From NCBI GenBank assembly GCA_002729235.1, contig PBTY01000056.1, positions 27,351-91,350 on the forward strand: a stretch of 64,000 bases of DNA. Reading direction: 5' to 3'. The position numbers and the translations under genes are program-made. Under the pieces are notes generated by a model. It was not told where the DNA came from. It did no database searches and saw only the letters and a program-made list of their open reading frames with translations. The stretch comes from Rickettsiales bacterium. GTDB lineage: Bacteria; Bacteroidota; Bacteroidia; Cytophagales; Cyclobacteriaceae. How positions within the stretch are numbered: position 1 is the stretch's first letter; each line of letters starts with the position of its first letter. Below are positions 33,543-40,257 of this stretch, in pieces.

Positions 33543-33719
33543 ATGTTTCAGTCACTCCGATTCAAAAGCAAATCAGAACTCGCTCAGGAAATGGGTATCA
33601 GCCGGGAGACGTTGAGGAAAAAGCTCAAAGAGGTTGAGGGACTGGAGACTGGTAGACGGCAGCTACTATATCCCAGGGAGGTCAAAAGGATTTATGAGGA
33701 GTTTGGAAACTATTTATGA
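33543..33719 (+). CDS. Small HTH protein (58 residues)
   Basis: From ATG 33543 the product is a 58-residue helix-turn-helix protein (KSELAQEMGISRETLRKKL). An upstream TTG at 33474 would lengthen it with a less convincing start. The end, YPREVKRIYEEFGNYL, is related to the protein at 22474-22728. Oriented outward from the structural block and divergent from it, it may regulate the block. Its last 10 bp overlap the convergent gene. Confidence 0.6.
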   Translation: MFQSLRFKSKSELAQEMGISRETLRKKLKEVEGLETGRRQLLYPREVKRIYEEFGNYL

Positions 33720-34540
33720 TAATATTCGGCATCTGAGGTGGTTAACTCGTTTCTTAATTTAAGCTTATAGTTATATTTTTTGATTTTTAATTGTTCGATG
33801 CATTCGGGGCGATCATCAACCATATAAAACGGGGCTAGAAAATAGGGTTCGTTTTCAGACTGATCATTAACAAAATGACCCCACAAGGTGCCGTCTATTA
33901 TTTTTATGTTTTTCCAATAGATCATCTGCATAACCATCGATTGTTGAATTTTTCCTTTCTTATCATATGCCAACCTCTTCTTTTCTGCTAAAAAGGCTTC
34001 ATCAAGCCACTTCCTGTTTGGATTTGCATATATGTATGTAGAATAACTCTCATCTAGTTCTCGAACAAATGACACCCAGATATTATTGTCAGGATCATCA
34101 TTACTACCTTGATTCCAAGACATGAGGTATTCAAAAAATTGGATTGCATAATCACGATCTCTATAGGTAGGTCCAAAGTGATTCATCAAGTCGTATTGTT
34201 CTTTGTACTCAGGGTTTGGAAATAAATATCCATTTGTGATCCATTGCGAAGTATCAACTTTAAAGTCAGGCGGTGATTGAACAATAATAACACTGTAGGT
34301 GAAAACTAACTTTTCAATCAAAAAGTCGAGCCCTGCCAGCATTATAGCAACAGCAAAGCTAATCTCCGGAGGTAAGGATATAATACTTATTATAATACCA
34401 ACCAGAGTCAAACTACGTGTTAACCACTTTGCAGTATTATTAAATTTCTCGTGCAGGTAAACTTTAGGAAATGGAAGTCTCCATTGTATATGGATCAATG
34501 AAGAGACATCAATTCTCCAATTGCCGACCTTAATTTTCAT
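33710..34540 (-). CDS. Membrane protein, unknown
   Basis: A 276-residue protein with two membrane helices (about 40-60 and 62-88: RSLTLVGIIISIISLPP then FAVAIMLAGLDFLIEKL) and a large soluble C-terminal domain rich in aromatic residues. No family recognised. It lies just downstream of the HTH gene at 34561 on the same strand; the 20-bp gap suggests co-expression. Base composition is more AT-rich than the structural block. Confidence 0.55.
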   Translation of the reverse strand: MKIKVGNWRIDVSSLIHIQWRLPFPKVYLHEKFNNTAKWLTRSLTLVGIIISIISLPPEISFAVAIMLAGLDFLIEKLVFTYSVIIVQSPPDFKVDTSQWITNGYLFPNPEYKEQYDLMNHFGPTYRDRDYAIQFFEYLMSWNQGSNDDPDNNIWVSFVRELDESYSTYIYANPNRKWLDEAFLAEKKRLAYDKKGKIQQSMVMQMIYWKNIKIIDGTLWGHFVNDQSENEPYFLAPFYMVDDRPECIEQLKIKKYNYKLKLRNELTTSDAEYYHK

Positions 34541-34560
34541 AGTTATAAAGTATCATTAAA

Positions 34561-34860
34561 TCAGTCATCAACTGTTTTTATCAATTCATCAATTGTTTTG
34601 CATTTACCTGCTTCAATCCATTCTATTAGCTCAGATTTCTTGAAGTAGAGTTTCTTTCCTCGTTTATAAAAGGGGATCTCATTTTTGCTTGTCCTGCCAT
34701 ACAAAGTGGCTAATGCATCTCCCAGGAAATCAGCCGCTTCCTGGGGACTAAGGAATTTCTCTTCTTTGTTTTTAACGGCAATTTCATCTGATTGCAGCTT
34801 TTCCAATAGGCTTTCTATTTTATCTAAACGCTCCAAAATCACTTCAAAAGGGTTTTCCAT
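34561..34860 (-). CDS. Excisionase-type helix-turn-helix protein
   Basis: A 99-residue protein with an N-terminal coiled coil and a MerR/excisionase-like HTH: 'FLSPQEAADFLGDALATLYG' then 'IPFYKRGKKLYFKKSELIEW'. This is the usual DNA-binding fold of excisionases and element regulators in Bacteroidota. It is 4 bp after the Fic gene on the same strand. It could serve as excision factor or as regulator. Confidence 0.75.
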   Translation of the reverse strand: MENPFEVILERLDKIESLLEKLQSDEIAVKNKEEKFLSPQEAADFLGDALATLYGRTSKNEIPFYKRGKKLYFKKSELIEWIEAGKCKTIDELIKTVDD

Positions 34861-34864
34861 ACAT

Positions 34865-36397
34865 TCAATTTTTCGTCATTTGCTCCTTAACCTTGTTGCC
34901 TACGAATTTTGCAAAATCCTTTATGTTATGACGAACACTTGCCTCTTCAAGTGCCTCCATGTAAACCTTGCGTTCTTTTACTTCAATAATGGTCCAGGGA
35001 TAGCCTCCAGATGCTAACATAGTGTTCATTAAAAAACGAGCCATTCTGCCATTTCCATCCATGTAGGGGTGAATGTAGACGAAAATAAAGTGACCTAGCA
35101 AAGTTCGGACTGAGGCTTCCGGCTCTTCCTGCAGGAGTTCAAAAAAAGCCGGCATAGCATCCCTTAAAGCGTCTCTATTCAATGGAACATGCTGTGAGTT
35201 TTTTATGTAAACAGGACCGTTTCTGTATCCTGCTAAATCTGAAGGCTTCAATATACCTGCAGCTACACTTGGTGAGAATAGTTCCCTGTACCATCTACCA
35301 TGATCCAGGTCAAGTACGTTCCCTGCATTTTTTCCTGATATCACTTTGGTAATCGATTCCTTCACCAACTGGAAAGCCTGCCAATACCCTCGTGCAGCCA
35401 TGGCATTCCTTTGCTGGAGGTCTTCTTCGTTCTTCTCCGGATTCCAGGTTCCACTTCGGACTCTTTCAATGAGCTCTTCAGTAACCATGTATCCTTCTAT
35501 GGACAATGAGTTGTAGGCATCCGTAACAAAAATATCTTCCAGGTTCTTTATATACCCTTTCTTATCATCTGGTAATCCGGGAGGTTTCGGAAAGCACTCA
35601 AGTACAATTTCACGCATATCAGACCACATCATTCTGATTCGATTGACATAAGGTGACTTCTCTCTAAGGTTGAAGGCGGAGGGTGTTTGTTGGTCAAATG
35701 GGTCTTGCTCTCTGATATCATATCCGGCAGAACGCATCGTATTTGCTATGTCATCCGCTATTCTATTATTACCAATATTTCTAAATGCACCTGATAGCCG
35801 CCCAGCTACCACTGAATGTCCTCCATTGAGAAGTGGATCCAGTACCTGGGAAGCATCTCTAATCTGAGCAAGTGCTGTGCGCATGTCTATCGGTGAGTAT
35901 GTAAACATGGTGGGCGAACACTGGATCAAGGCAGTCGGTAAGGAGAGAATACGAATACCATTAATGGTTTCTATCGCTGTTTCATCAGGTAGTTTAGATT
36001 TTATGTCAAATATCGATGTGCCGAAAAGCAGGTCTGTATTGTTGTTACTGGCTTTAGGAGATTTTACTAAAAGTTGTTTGGGTATGGACCAGTTACCACT
36101 ATGAATAGCAATAGACTGTTCAGGTGAGAGTACCCAATTATCTGAAAACCGGTCGTTCAGGTATGCCTTGGAAAACTCCCAGAACGAAGCATACCATGAA
36201 GTACTGTCACCTTCTTTATCATCAGGCTTAGTTGGTATGTACCACCCTTTAAGCACACTTCTAATGAATCCATTGGCAATGAGTCTTTCTCTATGCGTTT
36301 GGGTTAATTCGCTACCTTTAATTGCAGAGTTCCCTTTGCCCTGTAGTTCCTTAAGTACTTTAAGTGAGCTTGCAAGTTTTTCTGATGGAGTAGCCAT
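34865..36397 (-). CDS. Fic-domain AMPylator-type protein with N-terminal winged HTH
   Basis: A 510-residue protein. The N terminus (1-200) resembles AbiEi-type winged-helix regulators (SELTQTHRERLIANGFI, LKGWYIPT). The C-terminal domain is Fic: the active-site motif HPYMDGNGR at 443-451, preceded by an inhibitory-type motif SLSIEG (297-302) that would hold a Glu over the active site, as in class II Fic proteins. It should transfer AMP (or another nucleotide) to protein targets once inhibition is released. Three direct repeats lie in its upstream region and suggest autoregulation by the N-terminal domain. It probably acts as a single-protein toxin/regulator. Confidence 0.85.
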   Translation of the reverse strand: MATPSEKLASSLKVLKELQGKGNSAIKGSELTQTHRERLIANGFIRSVLKGWYIPTKPDDKEGDSTSWYASFWEFSKAYLNDRFSDNWVLSPEQSIAIHSGNWSIPKQLLVKSPKASNNNTDLLFGTSIFDIKSKLPDETAIETINGIRILSLPTALIQCSPTMFTYSPIDMRTALAQIRDASQVLDPLLNGGHSVVAGRLSGAFRNIGNNRIADDIANTMRSAGYDIREQDPFDQQTPSAFNLREKSPYVNRIRMMWSDMREIVLECFPKPPGLPDDKKGYIKNLEDIFVTDAYNSLSIEGYMVTEELIERVRSGTWNPEKNEEDLQQRNAMAARGYWQAFQLVKESITKVISGKNAGNVLDLDHGRWYRELFSPSVAAGILKPSDLAGYRNGPVYIKNSQHVPLNRDALRDAMPAFFELLQEEPEASVRTLLGHFIFVYIHPYMDGNGRMARFLMNTMLASGGYPWTIIEVKERKVYMEALEEASVRHNIKDFAKFVGNKVKEQMTKN

Positions 36398-36406
36398 TGT
36401 GCACTA

Positions 36407-36488
36407 ATTAGTTTTTTCTAATGTACGATGATTAGTTTTTATTAACGAACTATTACACGTTTATTTTACCGTGCCGTAATTAGTTTTT
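36407..36488. promoter_or_regulatory. Direct repeats upstream of the Fic gene
   Basis: ATTAGTTTTT occurs at 36407-36416, 36431-36440 and 36479-36488; the starts are 24 and 48 bp apart, and a weak fourth copy (6 of 10) sits at 36455. The regular phase suggests a cooperative operator for the Fic gene, which starts at 36397. Confidence 0.5.
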
Positions 36489-36502
36489 TTTGCACTACAT
36501 CA

Positions 36503-37069
36503 TTAATGCACCTTCATATGTCCATTCAGTGCTTTAATCGAATGAAACCCCTTACCACATTCATTACACTCAAAGTCGTCTTGTTTACTAGTGCCGTTTA
36601 CTTCTTTGTTTACAGGCTTGTAAATAGGCCTTTTCTTCGCTGACTTCCTGTTTTCGGCCACTTTTTCCACAAATAACTCTGCATAACTATAGCCTGTAAA
36701 CGCCAAAACTCCTGCCAGAAATACTTTTGTGAAGCCTATCACATAAAGCTCGGGAATGAACCCGAAGGGATTGAAATATAGGAGGTTGATTACAAAAGCA
36801 AAGCAGGCGTAGAGCTGAGGTTTCTTTTTGATATAATGAATAGTAAAAACGAGAATGGTTAGGTCGAAACTGATGGCATAGAAAAGAGAGTAGACCCTCT
36901 TGATATAATCATTACCCTCAAACGGAGAGATCTTGTAGAACAACTCATGTGAGTGCATGATCATGGGTATTGTGCCAGCGATGACAACCAGAAATATGAA
37001 TTTACGGGAGTATAAAAACTGCTCTAATCGTTCGAAAAACCCCTCTTTTATATGATTTTCAATATTCAT
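36503..37069 (-). CDS. Membrane protein with C-terminal C2H2 zinc finger
   Basis: A 188-residue protein with about four membrane helices (near 25-45, 62-82, 85-105 and 110-135) and a linker, then a textbook classical C2H2 zinc finger at the extreme C terminus: Cys168, Cys171, Phe175, Leu181, His184, His188. The spacing C-x2-C-x3-F-x5-L-x2-H-x3-H is exactly the eukaryotic consensus. Such a finger at the cytosolic tail of a bacterial multi-pass protein could bind DNA or a protein and tether the element to the membrane. No family name known to me. Confidence 0.7.
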   Translation of the reverse strand: MNIENHIKEGFFERLEQFLYSRKFIFLVVIAGTIPMIMHSHELFYKISPFEGNDYIKRVYSLFYAISFDLTILVFTIHYIKKKPQLYACFAFVINLLYFNPFGFIPELYVIGFTKVFLAGVLAFTGYSYAELFVEKVAENRKSAKKRPIYKPVNKEVNGTSKQDDFECNECGKGFHSIKALNGHMKVH

Positions 37070-37137
37070 AGTACTCTTTTCATGTGGTGAATCAAGAACC
37101 AGTCCACTCAGATGAAGTTGCGATTGATTCGCTGCAA

Positions 37138-37389
37138 TTAAACCCTGACACCCCTTTTATACTTGGCCAGCTCTCGACCGTTTTCCTGATTCTCATAAAT
37201 GATGGCTGTTTCCCACTTTCCACTGAATGTTTCCAAGAGCATTTTTTCCAATCTCCGAATACCTAGGGCCATATTAGGTTTTGCTTTCTTATGGGATCGG
37301 TCTCTGGAATAAAAAGTCCTCGAATTACCATCATAAAACCATACTATACACTTGGTCATAGCTATTTCAATTGACTTTTCGGACATCAT
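37138..37389 (-). CDS. Small protein, unknown
   Basis: An 83-residue basic protein with a strand-rich start (IVWFYDGNSRTFYSRDRSH) and a helical middle. It overlaps the preceding replication-like gene by 4 bp, so is co-translated with it. No family recognised. Confidence 0.5.
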   Translation of the reverse strand: MMSEKSIEIAMTKCIVWFYDGNSRTFYSRDRSHKKAKPNMALGIRRLEKMLLETFSGKWETAIIYENQENGRELAKYKRGVRV

Positions 37390-38603
37390 GGCTCTTTCAG
37401 TTTATCAAGGTTGAAATTATTAGTCAGGGATATGTAGTATGATCTCAAGAGATCGGGATCTCGCATCTTCCTTAAACGTTGTTCATGGGTCTTAAAAAGC
37501 TGTAATCTTGAGAGGCTCTTATACCTTCCTCTTCCTTCCCCATGTAGCTTCTGCTCTCTTCTGATCTTTTGCAATTCCAACTGCTTTTTGATTTCTATCT
37601 TCAAAATCTCACGTTTAACCAGCCAGTTAAGTGTTTTTTGAAACCCATTCTTCTCATTGTTGGGATTGAAGTAAACATGAGGGCTGGGTACCCAATGATA
37701 GGGGGATCTGTCCAGCCATTTACGAACCATTACTATCCGTTCCAGGGCTTGTTCGTGATAAGTACTCCACTGCTGAAATGACCCAGGACTCGAAAATTTG
37801 AGATAAACGGCAGCCCAAATTTTGTTCATGATATCTCTTTCTTCAGGATCGCTCAGAATTAAATCAGGGTAGAGAACCTTTCGGGCAAACTCCCAAAACT
37901 GTCTCACCAAAACAAGTAAGGAAATGCGATCCACCTCAACAGAATGATTATTCTGGTTATTTGAGGCGGATTTCGCATTTTCCCCCGTGTTCATGTTAGG
38001 TTCATGTCTTGTTCCTGTGGGTTCGTCACGACCCTTCTGTCGGGACAACCCATCACCGTGAGCCTTTGGGCGAACTCCTTTTTCATTGTCCACAGTGCTA
38101 TTATTATTGTCATGTTCATGAGGTTCATGAACTAAAGGGTGAAAATTTTTCCCTTTAGGAAGCGAAACTGGCTTCCCTGGGAAAATTTTCAAATAATTCT
38201 CTCGGAGTGAGACCACATTTTTCTGGCCATGAAATAAAATATCTGGGTTAATCCACAGTTCAATTCCATTCGCACCCTGGTGTTCTTCCTTTACAATAAA
38301 CCCAGACTGCTTGAGTCTTTCCTTATGATTAATAATTGTTCGCTTCGTACAGCCTTTGCAAGAGGCTAAACTGGAATTATAAGTTCGAAAACCAATAATA
38401 TTTCCTTCAGGTATGCTATTTGGGCGACTGTTGACTTGTTTGAGATACAGCCTAATAATCAATTCGGCAGTTGCCCGATGATTCGCATTAAGCTTACTGG
38501 TAATCTTGCATTGACTCTCATTGTAAGTATCAATAAAATCCTTGGTTTTGGTGAAAACCATATGAAAATCAAAGTGCTGGTATGGCTGTTCAGAGTTCAA
38601 CAT
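37386..38603 (-). CDS. Winged-helix protein, putative replication initiator or regulator
   Basis: A 405-residue protein with an N-terminal winged-helix-like domain (about 35-130: ATAELIIRLYLKQVNSRP, then CKGCTKRTIINHKERLKQSG, and GANGIELWINPDILF), a polar low-complexity middle (about 150-235) and a helical, basic C-terminal domain. This layout (wHTH, linker, helical domain) is seen in plasmid and phage replication initiators, but I cannot name a family. It overlaps the next gene downstream (37138) by 4 bp and the previous one (38597) by 7 bp. The role in element replication is inferred. Confidence 0.55.
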   Translation of the reverse strand: MLNSEQPYQHFDFHMVFTKTKDFIDTYNESQCKITSKLNANHRATAELIIRLYLKQVNSRPNSIPEGNIIGFRTYNSSLASCKGCTKRTIINHKERLKQSGFIVKEEHQGANGIELWINPDILFHGQKNVVSLRENYLKIFPGKPVSLPKGKNFHPLVHEPHEHDNNNSTVDNEKGVRPKAHGDGLSRQKGRDEPTGTRHEPNMNTGENAKSASNNQNNHSVEVDRISLLVLVRQFWEFARKVLYPDLILSDPEERDIMNKIWAAVYLKFSSPGSFQQWSTYHEQALERIVMVRKWLDRSPYHWVPSPHVYFNPNNEKNGFQKTLNWLVKREILKIEIKKQLELQKIRREQKLHGEGRGRYKSLSRLQLFKTHEQRLRKMRDPDLLRSYYISLTNNFNLDKLKEP

Positions 38604-38794
38604 TTACCCTTTATTTTCTTCAGCTCTTCCAACGAGTTAATGATTGCCTTAAATACTCTAATCCGAGACATTAATGGCTTCTCAAACAGACCTGATCTCT
38701 GATGTCCAAATTCCAATCTCAAAGAATCATATATGCGCTGATTCTCGGAACATTCGGACTGAAGAAATTCTATTTGTGAAACCAGCTCTTTCAT
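38597..38794 (-). CDS. Small helical protein, unknown
   Basis: A 65-residue helical protein (starts MKELVSQIEFLQSECSEN). It overlaps the winged-helix gene by 7 bp and follows the paralogue gene by 3 bp, so it is part of one short operon. No family recognised. Confidence 0.5.
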   Translation of the reverse strand: MKELVSQIEFLQSECSENQRIYDSLRLEFGHQRSGLFEKPLMSRIRVFKAIINSLEELKKIKGKC

Positions 38795-38797
38795 ATA

Positions 38798-39025
38798 TTA
38801 GAAAGTAATTTTTTGTCCATCGATTACTTGGTTCACAAATCTCACCAGTTGGACAAAAGAAGGTTCTTTAATTAATGCTGTCCTTTTTCTTCTGTCATAG
38901 TATCCATCAAGCAGCTTGCATTTAAGGAACAGGCCAAGTTCTCTTGGGCTCCAGTTGAAGTTGGCAGCTACTTCAGGATATTTTTCAATTAACTCTGTCG
39001 GGCTTAAATAATGAGTGTTTGGCAT
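38798..39025 (-). CDS. Small conserved protein, paralogue of the one at 6777-6995
   Basis: A 75-residue protein; it shares with the other copy the order KYPE, NW, LG[IL]FL[KR]CKL, GYYD and the C-terminal LVRFVNQ helix (roughly half of the residues alike). It begins an operon with the small gene 38597 and the winged-helix gene. Function unknown; it sits at the right end of the element while its relative sits at the left end. Confidence 0.6.
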   Translation of the reverse strand: MPNTHYLSPTELIEKYPEVAANFNWSPRELGLFLKCKLLDGYYDRRKRTALIKEPSFVQLVRFVNQVIDGQKITF

Positions 39026-39114
39026 AGCTGGTACTATTTAATTAAATACTATCTTGAAATATTCATAATAAAAATTATCAGTAAACTTAGGAGTTTGAGA
39101 GTATTGAAAGAACG

Positions 39115-39402
39115 TTAACCAATATTTTCATTTGCTTCGTAAGCAAATCTCTCCAGCTCAGAAACATGGATTGACCAAGTACCACCAGGACGATCTTGTC
39201 TGGCCTTTAATCTTCCCGTGTTGCAGTAATGCACCACAGTACTGTATTTTAACCCGGTGGTCTCAGAGAACTCTTTTGGTGAAAAGAATTCCTTGGTATT
39301 CAGGTTATTGGAAATCACCTTTCCAATGTCATTGATCAGCCTTTCATAGAGCCTTTCTAAATCCCTGCGGGTAACTATCTGATTAAGATCTTCTGCTGTC
39401 AT
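39115..39402 (-). CDS. Helix-turn-helix protein (excisionase-like)
   Basis: A 95-residue protein with a coiled-coil start and an HTH of the excisionase/MerR-like family: 'FFSPKEFSETTGLKYSTVVH' followed by YCNTGRLKARQDRPGG and a wing (TWSIHVSELERF). It lies closest to the tRNA-Arg gene and the tRNA fragments, a usual place for excision regulators. It could equally regulate the neighbouring leftward operon. Confidence 0.75.
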   Translation of the reverse strand: MTAEDLNQIVTRRDLERLYERLINDIGKVISNNLNTKEFFSPKEFSETTGLKYSTVVHYCNTGRLKARQDRPGGTWSIHVSELERFAYEANENIG

Positions 39403-39709
39403 AGTTTAACAATCAATTCGACTGCTAAATAAGTCATCACTCCGTTACGCAAAAAGGCCAATACCGGAGGGGTATTATACACATAGTGGGGGAGGTTGGG
39501 GGAGCAATTGCAAACACAAGTATCTGGTTTACAACGTGTTTACAAAAACATTTTTTTTAAGAAAATTGAAAAAAGAATAATTGATTGCCTCGAGTAGGGT
39601 ATTTTGCTACTTTTGCAGCTCTAAGTGGTTGAATAGCTTTATGACCTTACGGCTTTCTCAACGGTGGAAAAAGGTGGTTGGTACCACCTAAAAAGCATAA
39701 AGATTTGCT
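39403..39709. other. Intergenic region with tRNA promoter and G-rich patch
   Basis: About 300 bp without a gene. It contains a G-rich patch (GGGGGAGGTTGGGGGAG near 39488-39505), the promoter at 39585-39615 and a hairpin (AGGTGGT, 39672-39678, with ACCACCT, 39683-39689). No open frame of note. It may include an attachment or origin site of the element. Confidence 0.5.
39585..39615 (+). promoter_or_regulatory. Promoter of tRNA-Arg(CCU), Bacteroidota type
   Basis: TTG at 39585-39587 and TACTTTTG at 39608-39615, 20 bp apart, fit the Bacteroidota consensus TTG-N17-23-TAnnTTTG. It lies about 95 bp before the tRNA. Confidence 0.55.
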
Positions 39710-39781
39710 GGCTCCGTAGTTCAATGGATAGAATAGTGGTTTCCTAAACCGTAGATGCAAGTTCGATTCTTGCCGGAGCTA
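39710..39781 (+). tRNA. tRNA-Arg (anticodon CCU)
   Basis: A complete cloverleaf: acceptor GGCTCCG with CGGAGCT (one G-U pair), D arm GTTC/GAAT, anticodon arm GTGGT / TTCCTAA / ACCGT with anticodon CCT, T arm GCAAG-TTCGATT-CTTGC and discriminator A. CCA is not encoded. It would read AGG codons and is a frequent integration site for mobile elements. Confidence 0.92.
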
Positions 39782-39886
39782 CACATTTTTTCAAAGTTTG
39801 CTTTGTGTTCAAAAATAGTTCAAAAATTCACCTAAATTTTTTATTAAGTACTTGAAAATCAAACACTTAACAACAGGGAAGAAAGC

Positions 39887-39930
39887 TTTCCTAAACTTTA
39901 GATACAGGTTCGATTCCTGTCGGGACTACA
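39887..39930 (+). repeat. Copy of tRNA-Arg(CCU) 3' half (attachment-site relic)
   Basis: This 44-bp stretch matches the 3' half of the tRNA (39740-39783) at 36 of 44 positions. Changes in the T stem are compensatory (GCAAG/CTTGC becomes ACAGG/CCTGT), so the copy derives from a different functional tRNA-Arg gene and not from decay of the neighbour. No 5' half is present. Confidence 0.8.
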
Positions 39931-40039
39931 TATTCAAACGCTTGATCCAGTGCAAACGGCTAGTTCGGGTGGCCGACGGTCCGCCGCTGCGGTGCCATTC
40001 GATTCCCTGCCTTGTCGGCAGACAAGCTGGAGAGGCTAC

Positions 40040-40061
40040 TTCCTAAACTCTAGATACAGGT
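40040..40061 (+). repeat. Second, shorter copy of the tRNA-Arg 3' half
   Basis: TTCCTAAACTCTAGATACAG continues to GGT and then loses similarity, apart from the closing GAACTAC. It is closer to the 39887 copy than to the intact tRNA. A GC-rich stretch with a CTTGTC/GACAAG hairpin (about 40010-40030) lies between the copies. Confidence 0.65.
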
Positions 40062-40066
40062 GAGAA

Positions 40067-40246
40067 CTACTTTTTTCTAGACTGATAAATCCTCCTGATC
40101 CCATACGCTCCCCCAGCGACCAATAGCAAACTCAATCCACCATCAATTGGTGTGGCTGGAGGCGCACTCGGCCCTTGAGCTAGAAGTGGTATAAAGGCTA
40201 TTAGGCCCAGAGCAATCAGAGACGATTTTGTAAGAAGATTTTTCAT
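40067..40246 (-). CDS. PID-CTERM sorting-domain small protein
   Basis: A 59-residue protein with an N-terminal signal peptide (about 1-22) and, after a Pro-rich link, the signature TPIDGGLSLLLVAGGAYG, then IRRIYQSRKK. This is the PID-CTERM arrangement: a PID motif, a hydrophobic helix and a basic tail, thought to be a target of an exosortase-like processing enzyme in Bacteroidota. It lies 11 bp after the giant T9SS gene on the same strand, so both are probably on one transcript. Confidence 0.75.
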   Translation of the reverse strand: MKNLLTKSSLIALGLIAFIPLLAQGPSAPPATPIDGGLSLLLVAGGAYGIRRIYQSRKK

Positions 40247-40257
40247 AATCTTTCAAT

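Noticed and set aside
1-39400. An integrase, relaxase, VirB4/TraG ATPase, terminase or portal gene that would name the element.
   Set aside because: I looked for tyrosine or serine recombinase, DDE, relaxase, conjugation and packaging motifs and did not find any; they may lie left of the window.
39887-39930. A second tRNA gene.
   Set aside because: Only the 3' half is present; no acceptor 5' strand, D arm or anticodon 5' stem, so it cannot fold as a tRNA.
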